Assembly: GCF_036263595.1 (NCBI RefSeq)
Contig: NZ_DATAGQ010000201.1
Span: 1-64,000, forward strand
Length of the DNA stretch: 64,000 bases
Reading direction: 5' to 3'
Source: Geminicoccus sp036263595
GTDB taxonomy: Bacteria; Pseudomonadota; Alphaproteobacteria; Geminicoccales; Geminicoccaceae
The stretch's first letter is position 1, and each line of letters opens with the position of its first letter. Of this stretch, positions 11,801 to 19,230 are shown one piece after another. A program made the translations under genes and the position numbers. The notes under the pieces were generated by a model that saw only the letters and a program-made list of their open reading frames with translations, was not told the origin of the DNA and did no database searches.

Positions 11801-13584
11801 ACATGGCCTTGCGGCGCATCGACCGCCAGCACGCGCTCGGCGCTGACGGGCCGCCCGTCGACATCGCTCACCTGCACGCTCACCACCGCTTCCAGCGGCT
11901 GGCCGGCCTTGGGTTGCCCGATATCGACGGGGAAGATCGCCTTGCCCGATGCATCCGTCTGCAGGCTGGCCAGGACGCGGCGCTCGGGCAGGAAGGGCTC
12001 CTCCTCCAGCCCGAACCGCCAGCCCTTCCATGCGGCAAACGACGCTTGCGCGGCGCGCACGACCAGGTCCGCCGTGGCAGGCAGGTCCGCGCCGGGGGCG
12101 CCGAACAGGTAGTCCGCGGAAGCGACGACCTCTACCGGCTGCCCCGGTGCGATCCGGTTGGGCCCTGCCAGCGAGACCTCCAGCCGCGGCGGGACGATGT
12201 CGTCGACGGCAAAGGCGACGCGCCCGATCGCCGGGGCGCCATCGCCCACATGCGCGGTGACCGTCCATGTGCCGGGAAAGGCGCCCGCCGCCAGGGGCAG
12301 GTCGACGAGGGCACCACCGGCATCCTTCGGGTCGACGCGCACCCGGTCGACCTCGACCTGGTCGGGACGGGAGACCACCAGCACCAGCGGCTGGCCGGGC
12401 ACGGCCTGGGCAGTGCGGTCGCGCAGCATCACGCCCAGATGCACGGTCTCGCCCGGGCGGTAGATGCCCCGCTCCGTCCAGAGGAAGGCATCCAGGGCAC
12501 CCGGCGGCGTGCGCCCCTCCACGCCCCGGTCGGTCAGGTCGAGGCCGGCCCGCTCGAGGTCCAGCCAGATGAAGTCGCCGTCGCCGCCATAGGCGAACAG
12601 GGCCTGCGGGGCATCGCCGCCCTGCCCCCGCAGGTCGCCCGCCGTGAACTGCGCAAAGCCGTCCGGGCCCGTCGTCGCCCGTGCGATCGCGCGGTTGCTG
12701 CGCGTCATCAGGACGAGGTCGCGCCCGCCCAGCGGCCGGCCATCGGCAAGGCTGGCGGCATGGACGAGGAGGCCGTCATCGCCCTGCCAGGTGAACAGGC
12801 CGGTGTCGGTCAGCGCGAACCACCGGGTCGGCAGGCTCTGCCAGTCCTCGGGCGCCGCGTCGGCCGGCCGTGCCACCGCGACATAGACGCCGGGCGTGCG
12901 CTCGCCGAGCATCCCCGCCAGCGGCACGGCCGTGGTGACCTCGCGGTTCAGTTCCTGCTCGACCAGCACCTCGCCGGCGAACAGCCGACGGCCCGTCCGC
13001 TCGCGCAGCTGCTGCATGTCCCAGCCGCTCTGCTGCCAGCCGAGTGCTCCCTGGGCGATCCGCTCGACGAGGCTGCGGTCGGTGACCTGGAACAGCTCCA
13101 GGTGGATCCGCGGGACGTTCACGCTGGTGACCGGCAGCACCGGGTCGGCCGAGAGCGGCAACACGTCGCCGCGCCCGCGGAAGCTGACCGCAGGTGCCTG
13201 GTCGGGAATGGCGGCGTCGAACTCCGCCGTGGCCGCCAGCTGCGAGCCGTCCGCGGCCGCCAGCCCGGCCCTGACCAGGATGTGGTAGCGGCTGCCATGG
13301 GCAAGGCCGCCCACGCAGAGCCGCTCGCCGCGTGCGGACAGGGCACGGTCCCCGCCAGGGTCAACCTGGACGAAGGAGCGGAGGTCCAGGTCGGAAAGCT
13401 CGGCCAGTGGGCGGTCGAAGGTGACGCAGGCTTCCGGCGACGCACGCTCGGCCGACACGTCGATTCCGGTGGCCTCGATCGCGCCGGTCGCGGGCTGGTC
13501 GGACGACTGGCCGAGAACGGCCGGCGCGCCGAGCCAGATCCCGGCGATCAGCGTCATCACAAGGAACAAGGACGCCTGGCGCAT
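8797..13584 (-). CDS. Bacterial alpha-2-macroglobulin (YfhM-like protease trap)
   Basis: A 1595-residue periplasmic protein of the bacterial alpha-2-macroglobulin family. Members trap attacking proteases after bait-region cleavage, using a reactive thioester. The thioester motif is intact, CVEQ at C1141-Q1144 within YPYGCVEQTVSK, followed by alpha-helical thioester-domain sequence and a C-terminal receptor-like domain. The N-terminus MRQASLFLVMTLIAGIWLGA is a signal peptide with likely cleavage at VLG-QS. There is no lipobox cysteine, unlike E. coli YfhM, so it may be soluble. ATG 13584 is chosen because the signal peptide begins there; the ribosome site is weak. It overlaps pbpC by four bases, and this gene pair is conserved: A2M is thought to guard the envelope while PBP1C repairs it. 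Confidence 0.93.
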   Translation of the reverse strand: MRQASLFLVMTLIAGIWLGAPAVLGQSSDQPATGAIEATGIDVSAERASPEACVTFDRPLAELSDLDLRSFVQVDPGGDRALSARGERLCVGGLAHGSRYHILVRAGLAAADGSQLAATAEFDAAIPDQAPAVSFRGRGDVLPLSADPVLPVTSVNVPRIHLELFQVTDRSLVERIAQGALGWQQSGWDMQQLRERTGRRLFAGEVLVEQELNREVTTAVPLAGMLGERTPGVYVAVARPADAAPEDWQSLPTRWFALTDTGLFTWQGDDGLLVHAASLADGRPLGGRDLVLMTRSNRAIARATTGPDGFAQFTAGDLRGQGGDAPQALFAYGGDGDFIWLDLERAGLDLTDRGVEGRTPPGALDAFLWTERGIYRPGETVHLGVMLRDRTAQAVPGQPLVLVVSRPDQVEVDRVRVDPKDAGGALVDLPLAAGAFPGTWTVTAHVGDGAPAIGRVAFAVDDIVPPRLEVSLAGPNRIAPGQPVEVVASADYLFGAPGADLPATADLVVRAAQASFAAWKGWRFGLEEEPFLPERRVLASLQTDASGKAIFPVDIGQPKAGQPLEAVVSVQVSDVDGRPVSAERVLAVDAPQGHVALLPAFDGGLPENGTASFRFGAMDDRGRPRGDIPLDWRLFQEDVDYLWVRQGTDWSVETVVTDRLLDSGSLRSGPDGTVALDQPVASGRYRMEVAEAGSIAAASIRFSAGWWSAADGEERPDQVEVRPVDQARAASGQDPIQVFVRPPYRSRVIVALADRRLRARVEAELGPEGGLVTLPPTTVDPGGIYVLATALAAPGAAHPRLPARALGVSHLPGPVAERRLDVALDVPAVVRPEGPLPVTVKVQGLAADEPAFVALAVVDDAVLRLTGFQPADPAGYFLGQRALGVALRDVYGRLIDPDGVRGRVVSGGDARMSLQFAGNEVRSYRIVSLAQGPLRLAGDGTATATFAMPDFAGRVDVAALVWSAKRMGRAGAKSIVRGPIVAELTRPRFLATGDEAQLTLDAHHVDGPTGLWSAEVATAGPLTIEPARPLPLDLAPGKAARRSLTARAGEAPGTAGAQMKLTAPDGTTVRQGFPLAVRSPWPHQAERTVGDLGPGQSLVIDEALAAGFLPGTVKVEVSVGPLPELGLARLVESLSDYPYGCVEQTVSKAAPLLAARSLRDALGLGPEPAAATVGLADSVRRLIDLQNAGGAFGLWSPTSPVETWLSAYVGDFLLRAREQGVHVPGRPLDRLADRLAVAFSSDDASPPGLQARAYAAYVLARMGRLDVASLRWLEGRYLTSLPSDLARAQLASALALSGDRPRAERVAASLDGVRDTSAALLDYGNELRDAAGSLSLLVESDLIASDEQERRVSQIAAAYGDPGTLDTQTQAWLLRAGASLLAGRGGPVELAVDGASRPSQAGPLRLVRDLSPGMPPLRIENRGDQPLYRTITVYGLPVEAQPPAAEGFALRRTVLRMDGRPVPQRRDVDGTIALQQGERVVVLLEGQVVQPGDREALLVDLLPAGLEIEPLRLEGAQQTDELSWLGDLTSPVARVSRDDRFAVALDGWSDRFRLAYVARATTPGRFVWPSSRVEDMYDPASFARTAKGRLEVVAR

Positions 13585-13754
13585 GTCGCGGTTCTCGCGC
13601 TCCGTCGGTCGGGAATTCCAGCCCACCATGGCGGTGATCGTGGACCGAAAGGCCCGCTTCGTTCAACTACAGCCCACCGTGAACGGCGTCGCACACCAAG
13701 AAGACCGACGGGGTGCGGCAATCGACCGACAGCTGCGGGCAGGAGGAAACGAAC

Positions 13755-14249
13755 GTGCAGGACAGTCCGTTGGAGCCGATCCACCGTGCGGTGGTGGCCG
13801 AGGAGTGGCTCGACTATAACGGCCACCTGAACGAGGCCTACTACGTCCTGATCTTCAGCCATGCGACCGACGCGCTCATCGACCTGATCGGGATGGACGA
13901 CGGCTGGCGCCGGCAGAACCTGATGACGGTCTACACGCTGGAGACGCATGTGCGCTATCTCCACGAGGTCGGCACCGGGGCGGCCGTGAGGGTCAGCTGT
14001 CGCCTGCTCGAACTGGACCACAAGCGCCTGCGCCTGTTCCACAGCATGCTCCGCGACGATGACGGGACGCTGCTGGCCACGGCGGAAATGCTGCTGGTGC
14101 ATATCGACCAGCGTGGCCCACGCTCGGCCGCATGGACGGACCCTGTGCACGCGCGACTGAACGAGCTTTTGGCCTGCCGCGCGGGAGAACCCTGGCCCGA
14201 CGGCGCTGGCCGATCGATCGTGTTGACCCGGCCGAACAAGGGCAGCTAG
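13755..14249 (+). CDS. Hotdog-fold acyl-CoA thioesterase (carnitine/betainyl-CoA type)
   Basis: A 164-residue hotdog-fold thioesterase. The opening DYNGHLNEAYYV (about residues 16-27) carries the Asp/His-Asn pattern of the 4-hydroxybenzoyl-CoA/FadM-like branch, and the sequence resembles the thioesterase domain fused to some L-carnitine dehydrogenases. It would hydrolyse a short or substituted acyl-CoA in the cytoplasm; the substrate is not evident because no carnitine gene is adjacent. GTG at 13755 is clearly the start: GGAGG at 13742-13746 lies 8 bases upstream. It diverges from the alpha-2-macroglobulin gene and is followed by 400 bases without a gene. Confidence 0.75.
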   Translation: MQDSPLEPIHRAVVAEEWLDYNGHLNEAYYVLIFSHATDALIDLIGMDDGWRRQNLMTVYTLETHVRYLHEVGTGAAVRVSCRLLELDHKRLRLFHSMLRDDDGTLLATAEMLLVHIDQRGPRSAAWTDPVHARLNELLACRAGEPWPDGAGRSIVLTRPNKGS

Positions 14250-14650
14250 CAGATTGCCATCCGCGACGGGGGCACCACCATGCAATATTGGACTCCGGCC
14301 AGCCGACACCGTCTCCGATGAGTGAAAAGACCGTGCCGTCCGGCCAGAGCCCTTGCATCGCACGTGAACAATTAGCCAAGGGCCCGACAGTATTGAGCAA
14401 TCGCCGTTCATGTCGTCAGCGATCTGCAATTCCACACATAAATCATGCTTGAATTTCTGTCACCTGCACCACCACCCACCCAGTTGATCACAAATGCGTG
14501 ATTCAATGGAACCTTAGCCTCGTCTGGCCCATGGCGATGTCGTCCGAAAGATGTTTGCACCAGTCGTGAAGTCGCGAGGTGACCTGTGCCTTGTCAGCTG
14601 CCAGGAATGTGCAGCTAGGATCGCCACAGGATCGAGAGGCCGAAGGACTC
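14250..14650. other. Intergenic region with lower GC and one small inverted repeat
   Basis: This 401-base stretch carries no credible gene. Its base composition is clearly less GC-rich than the flanking coding DNA. One operator-like inverted repeat, ATCAC-6-GTGAT, sits at 14487-14502, inside a longer imperfect dyad (TTGATCAC and GTGATTCAA, 14484-14506), about 145-165 bases before the aldo/keto reductase start. It probably holds the promoter of that gene. I see no terminator after the thioesterase. Confidence 0.4.
14487..14502. promoter_or_regulatory. Candidate operator: inverted repeat upstream of aldo/keto reductase
   Basis: The bases read ATCAC, six spacer bases, GTGAT, with imperfect extension on both sides. 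The size and AT-rich setting fit a helix-turn-helix regulator site, but no regulator gene is adjacent and a five-base arm can arise by chance. Confidence 0.25.
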
Positions 14651-15523
14651 ATGACCGTCACCGCGAACAGTGCAGGCACCGTGAAGATTGGCGGTGAGCT
14701 GGAAGTCGCCCGCATCGGGTTCGGCGCCATGCGCCTGACCGGCCAGCCCGGCAACTGGGGGCCCTACCCCGACCACGAGCACGGCATCGCGGTGCTGCGG
14801 CGGGCGGTCGAGCTCGGCGTCACCCTGATCGACACCGCCCATGCCTACGGCCCCGGCTTCAACGAAGCCCTCATCGCCGACGCGCTCCATCCCTACCCCG
14901 ACAATCTCGTCATCACGACCAAGTGCGGGATCGCCAAGGTCGGGCCCGGCCTCAACTACCGCGACGGTCGGCCCAAGGCGGTCCGCGCCATCCTGGAAGC
15001 CAGCCTGCTGCAGTTGCGGCGCGACCATGTCGATCTGCTCCAGCTGCACTGGGTCGACCAGGATACGCCCATCGAGGAGACGGTCGGGACGATGCATGAC
15101 CTCGTGCGCGAGGGTAAGGTCCGCCATATCGGGATCTCCAACGTCACGCTCGACGAGTTCAACCGCGCCAGGGGCGCAGCACCGATCGCTTCGGTGCAGA
15201 ACCGCTACAGCCTGGCCGACCTGACCCACGACCCGATCGTGGATGCCTGTACCGAGGCCGGGATCGTCTTCTTTCCCTACGGTCCGCTCGGCGCCGACGC
15301 CTCGCGCCACGGGGCGCCGCTCGCATCGGCGTCGGGCCGGCTCGCCGGTGCCGCCGCCTTGAAGCACTGTACGCCGGCCCAGCTCGCTCTCGCCTGGCTG
15401 CTGGCACGAAGCCCCATCATCCTCCCGATCCCGGGAACCACGTCTCGCCACCATCTGGAGGAGAACGTCGCGGCCGGGACGATCAGGCTCACGGCCGACG
15501 AGGTGGCGGCGCTGGCCGACTAG
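14651..15523 (+). CDS. Aldo/keto reductase
   Basis: A 290-residue NADPH-dependent aldo/keto reductase with a TIM-barrel fold, reducing aldehydes or ketones in the cytoplasm. The catalytic tetrad can be read as D61 and Y66 (in DTAHAYG), K91 (in TTKCG) and H133 (in LQLHWVD). The cofactor-binding C-terminal part includes ILPIPGTTSRHHLEEN, typical of the family. Length is normal for the YdbC/AKR type. ATG 14651 follows an AAGGA a few bases upstream; the longer frame from 14579 adds unlikely residues. It is followed by a 157-base gap before the KaiC-like gene, so a shared transcript is possible but not shown. Confidence 0.85.
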   Translation: MTVTANSAGTVKIGGELEVARIGFGAMRLTGQPGNWGPYPDHEHGIAVLRRAVELGVTLIDTAHAYGPGFNEALIADALHPYPDNLVITTKCGIAKVGPGLNYRDGRPKAVRAILEASLLQLRRDHVDLLQLHWVDQDTPIEETVGTMHDLVREGKVRHIGISNVTLDEFNRARGAAPIASVQNRYSLADLTHDPIVDACTEAGIVFFPYGPLGADASRHGAPLASASGRLAGAAALKHCTPAQLALAWLLARSPIILPIPGTTSRHHLEENVAAGTIRLTADEVAALAD

Positions 15524-15680
15524 CAACCTGCCGTATCCATGACGAAGGCGTGCGGCACCATGGCCGCTGGACCTGTTGGATGCAGCGGGTCCGACTCGGC
15601 TGGCAAGCCCGAAGGGAACGATCTATGGCCCCAGGGAAAGCTCGCGCGTCTGGCCGCCCGGGCTATTGGAGGCAATGACG

Positions 15681-17174
15681 ATGAACGCCCACCTGTCGGG
15701 CAAGGCCAGAACCGGGCTGCCAGGCCTGGACAACGTGCTGGGCGGCGGCCTGGCCCGGGGCCATCTCTACCTGCTCGAAGGGAATCCCGGCACCGGCAAG
15801 ACGACCGTCGCGCTCCATTTCCTGATCGACGGCGCGGCCAGGGGCGAGAAGTGCCTCTACATCACCTTGTCGGAGACCGAGCGCGAGCTGAAGGCCGGTG
15901 CGACCTCTCATGGCTGGACCCTGAACGACACGATCAAGGTGTTCGAGCTCGTACCGCCCGAGAGCCTGCTGGATTCGAACCAGCAGCAGAGCCTTCTCTA
16001 CTCGGCCGACCTCGAGCTGGGTGAGACCACGCGCCTGATCTTCGAGGTGGTGGAGCGGGAGCAGCCGGACCTGATCGTGCTGGACAGCCTGTCCGAGATC
16101 AGGCTGCTCGCACAAAGCTCGCTGCGCTACCGTCGCCAGATCCTGGCACTCAAGCATTATTTCGCACGCATCGGCTCCACGGTGCTGATGCTGGACGACC
16201 TGACTTCGGACACGCTGGACCGCACGGTCCACAGCATCGCGCATGGCGTGATCCGGATGGAGGAGCTTGCCCCCAACTACGGCGCCCAGCGGCGCCGCCT
16301 GCGGGTGATGAAGTATCGCGGCCAGAGCTTCCGCGGCGGCTACCACGACATGACCATCAAGACGGGTGGCGTGTTCGTCTTCCCCAGGCTCGTGGCGAGC
16401 GAGCACAGGGCATCCGTTGCCAGCAGGGTGCTCACCTGCCAGATCCCCGAACTGGACGCGTTGCTTGGCGGCGGCATCGATGCGGGCTCGAACGCCGTGC
16501 TGCTCGGGCCGGCCGGAATCGGCAAGTCGATCCTGACCCTGCAGTTCATCAGCGCTGCCATTGCGCGGGGCGAGAAGGCCGCGCTGTTCATCTTCGATGA
16601 GGAACTGGGCCTGCTGCTCAAGCGCGCCCGGAGCATCGGGATCGACCTCGCCGGCCTCAAGGAGTCCGGCCATCTTCTGATCGAGCAGGTCGACGCGGCG
16701 GAGATGTCGCCGGGCGAGTTCACCCACTGGGTTCGCGACCTCGTCTCGATCCATCAGGTGCGCACGGTCGTGATCGATGGCCTGAACGGCTACCAGGCCT
16801 CCATGCCGGACGAGAGCTTCCTCATCCTGCACCTGCACGAGCTCCTGCAGTACCTGAACCGCCAGGGCGCCGCGACCTTCCTGACAATCGCGTCCCATGG
16901 GCTGGTCGGCGAGCTTCGGGTGCCGATCGACATCACCTACATGGCCGACACGGTGATCCTCCTGCGATATTTCGAGGCGGCCGGCCGGATCCGCCGCGCC
17001 ATCTCGGTGATCAAGAAGCGGGCCGGCCCTCACGAGGATACAATCAGGGAGTTCCAGATCACCACCAACGGGATCAAGATCGGCATGCCGCTGCATGGGT
17101 TCCAGGGTGTCCTTCTTGGCGCGCCAACCTATGTCGGTGACATCGAGCCGCTGCTGGAGAAAGACGAGGCGTGA
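15681..17174 (+). CDS. KaiC-like double RecA/KaiC-domain ATPase
   Basis: A 497-residue protein with two tandem KaiC (RecA-like) ATPase domains, as in cyanobacterial KaiC but without a kaiB or kaiA nearby. Domain 1 has Walker A GNPGTGKTT (34-42), acidic residues E65 and E67 in ITLSETEREL, and Walker B LIVLDSLSE (131-139). Domain 2 has Walker A GPAGIGKS (276-283), FIFDEE (303-308) and Walker B VVIDGLNG (363-370). Such proteins in non-cyanobacteria are thought to act in timing or stress signalling. ATG 15681 is chosen because GGAGG (15668-15672) lies 8 bases upstream; ATG 15675 is too close. Its stop overlaps the GTG of the next gene, a hybrid histidine kinase, by four bases (GTGA), tying the two functionally. 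Confidence 0.9.
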   Translation: MNAHLSGKARTGLPGLDNVLGGGLARGHLYLLEGNPGTGKTTVALHFLIDGAARGEKCLYITLSETERELKAGATSHGWTLNDTIKVFELVPPESLLDSNQQQSLLYSADLELGETTRLIFEVVEREQPDLIVLDSLSEIRLLAQSSLRYRRQILALKHYFARIGSTVLMLDDLTSDTLDRTVHSIAHGVIRMEELAPNYGAQRRRLRVMKYRGQSFRGGYHDMTIKTGGVFVFPRLVASEHRASVASRVLTCQIPELDALLGGGIDAGSNAVLLGPAGIGKSILTLQFISAAIARGEKAALFIFDEELGLLLKRARSIGIDLAGLKESGHLLIEQVDAAEMSPGEFTHWVRDLVSIHQVRTVVIDGLNGYQASMPDESFLILHLHELLQYLNRQGAATFLTIASHGLVGELRVPIDITYMADTVILLRYFEAAGRIRRAISVIKKRAGPHEDTIREFQITTNGIKIGMPLHGFQGVLLGAPTYVGDIEPLLEKDEA

Positions 17175-19201
17175 CCGTCTCTGAGCGAGCGCTCATTCTT
17201 GCACCCAACGGACGGGATGCAGCCTTGGCCGCAGCCCTGCTGCAGGAGGGCGGAGTCGAATCGGCCATCTGCCGTGATGTCGGCGAACTGGTGGCGGGCC
17301 TGGCGGCAGGATCCGGGCTCGCCATCGTCACCGAGGAGGCGTTGCGGACCGCAGACCTGCGCGGGCTGGCGGACTGGATCGAGCAGCAGCCCGCCTGGTC
17401 CGACTTTCCTTTCATCCTGCTCACCGAGCGGGGCGACGGGCCTGAGCGCAACCCGCTGGCGACCCGGCTGTCGAACGTGCTGGGCAATGTCATCTTCCTC
17501 GAGCGGCCGTTTCATCCGACTACCCTGATCGGGATCGTCCGCAGCGCCCTGCGCGGACGCAGGCGGCAGTACCAAGCCCGTGCGCAGATGGAGGCCATCC
17601 GCGAAAGCGAGGAGCGCCTCGGCATCGCGCTCACGGCCGGGCGGCTGGGTACCTGGGAAATCGACCTCGGCACCGGCATGCTGTCGGCCTCCGGTCAGTG
17701 CAGGATCCATTTCGGCAGGACCGAAGGCCAGGAATTCACCTGCAAGGCACTCGTGGACACCATCCACCCGGACGACCGGCCAAGGATGCAGGCCGCCGTC
17801 GAGCACTCCATCGCGACCGGGGCCGACTACATGATCGACTATCGCGTGGTCTGGCCCGACGGCAGCGTCCACTGGCTCGAGATCAAGGGCCGGCGCGTCC
17901 AGGACCGGCGGGGCTCCCGGCTGATCGGCGTGTCCAGGGACGTCACCGCCCAGAAGAAGGCCGAGGAGGACCTGGTCCGGTTCAGCGAGACGCTGGAGCA
18001 GCAGGTGCAGGAGCGCACGGCCGAACTCCATCAGAAGGAGGAGGCCCTGCGCCACATCCAGAAGATGGAGGCGATCGGCGAACTCACCGGCGGTGTCGCG
18101 CACGACTTCAACAACCTGCTGATGGCGGTGCTGGGCAATCTGGAGCTGCTGCAGCGAAGGATCCCCGACGACCCCCTGCTGCATCGCTACCTCGACGGTG
18201 CCCTGCAGGGCGCCAGGCGCGGTGCCGCCCTGACCCAACGCCTGCTGGCGTTCGCGCGCCGCCAGGACCTGAAGCCCGAGCCAGTCGACCTGATCCGCCT
18301 GATCGAGGATATCCAGCCGCTGATCGAGCGCTCGCTCGGTCCGTTGATCCTCCTGGACATCGAACTGCCGCGCAGCCTGCCGCCGGCGGTGGTGGATGCC
18401 AACCAGCTGGAGCTGGCCATCCTGAACCTGACGGTGAATGCGCGCGACGCCATGCCAAACGGCGGCCACCTCACCATCTCGCTGGACCAGGCCATACCGC
18501 CCAGCGGGCTGGGCCTCGGCCGCCAGCCTTTTCTGCGCCTGTGCATCACCGACACCGGCAACGGCATGGACGAGGCCACGCTGGAACGGGCGATAGAGCC
18601 GTTCTTCTCGACGAAGGAACGAGGCAAAGGTACCGGTCTCGGCCTTTCCATGGTACATGGCTTGGCCGTTCAGTTGGGCGGCGCCCTCGGCCTGTCGAGC
18701 AGACCGGGATCGGGGACGACGGCAGAACTCTGGCTGCCGATATCGGAGGCGTGCGTGCAACCTGCCGAATCGCGGGTCGACCATATCGAGCAAACGTCGG
18801 GCGCCACCATCCTGCTCGTGGACGATGATGCCCTGATCGCGATGAGCACGACGGATATGCTGGAGGATCTCGGCCACATCGTGCTCGATGCCTATTCGGG
18901 ACGTCAGGCGCTGGAGATCCTGGAATCCGGCGTCCATGTCGATGCGATCATCACCGATCATGCCATGCCCGGCATGACCGGCGTCGAGTTCGCGATCAGG
19001 GCGCGGGAGTTGAGGCCTGCGATCCCGATCCTGCTGGCGACCGGTTATGCGGAGCTGCCCGCGGGGATGGAGATCGACCTGCCGCGCCTCGGCAAGCCCT
19101 ATCAGCAGCGCGATCTGGTCGAGAAGCTGTCCAAGCTGCTGCCGGGCAAGGATCGGCCATTGGCATCCCAGACGGTCCGCACGGCCGGCACCGCCTCCTG
19201 A
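17171..19201 (+). CDS. Hybrid histidine kinase with N-terminal pseudo-receiver, coupled to KaiC
   Basis: A 676-residue soluble sensor kinase. Residues about 5-125 look like a receiver fold, but the phospho-acceptor Asp is missing (AIVTEEALR) and the switch lysine is Arg (FLERPFHP), so it is probably a pseudo-receiver used for binding. A PAS domain follows (about 148-262), then a coiled linker, HisKA with H311 (GGVAHDFNN), HATPase with N423 and the GKGTGLGLS box (485-493), and a true receiver (545-655) with D596 in ITDHAMPG and K642. No transmembrane segment is visible, so the input is cytoplasmic. The GTG start overlaps the KaiC stop, implying fixed stoichiometry. It could autophosphorylate and pass the phosphate to its own receiver; no separate response regulator is adjacent. 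Confidence 0.88.
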   Translation: MTVSERALILAPNGRDAALAAALLQEGGVESAICRDVGELVAGLAAGSGLAIVTEEALRTADLRGLADWIEQQPAWSDFPFILLTERGDGPERNPLATRLSNVLGNVIFLERPFHPTTLIGIVRSALRGRRRQYQARAQMEAIRESEERLGIALTAGRLGTWEIDLGTGMLSASGQCRIHFGRTEGQEFTCKALVDTIHPDDRPRMQAAVEHSIATGADYMIDYRVVWPDGSVHWLEIKGRRVQDRRGSRLIGVSRDVTAQKKAEEDLVRFSETLEQQVQERTAELHQKEEALRHIQKMEAIGELTGGVAHDFNNLLMAVLGNLELLQRRIPDDPLLHRYLDGALQGARRGAALTQRLLAFARRQDLKPEPVDLIRLIEDIQPLIERSLGPLILLDIELPRSLPPAVVDANQLELAILNLTVNARDAMPNGGHLTISLDQAIPPSGLGLGRQPFLRLCITDTGNGMDEATLERAIEPFFSTKERGKGTGLGLSMVHGLAVQLGGALGLSSRPGSGTTAELWLPISEACVQPAESRVDHIEQTSGATILLVDDDALIAMSTTDMLEDLGHIVLDAYSGRQALEILESGVHVDAIITDHAMPGMTGVEFAIRARELRPAIPILLATGYAELPAGMEIDLPRLGKPYQQRDLVEKLSKLLPGKDRPLASQTVRTAGTAS

Positions 19202-19230
19202 TCATGCTCGGTCGGTGACGTCGTACGACC

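Noticed and set aside
11155..13830. 891-codon plus-strand frame over the alpha-2-macroglobulin gene
   Set aside because: Low-complexity arginine, glutamine and histidine-rich sequence antisense to a gene with an intact thioester.
15966..15986. tRNA T-arm-like hairpin in the KaiC gene (CTGCTGG, TTCGAA, CCAGCAG)
   Set aside because: It is a seven-base stem with a TTCGAA loop, but it lies within conserved KaiC coding sequence and no acceptor, D or anticodon arm can be drawn around it.
17129..18961. 610-codon minus-strand frame under the first histidine kinase
   Set aside because: It is antisense to a kinase with clear HisKA, HATPase and receiver motifs, and shows no motif of its own.
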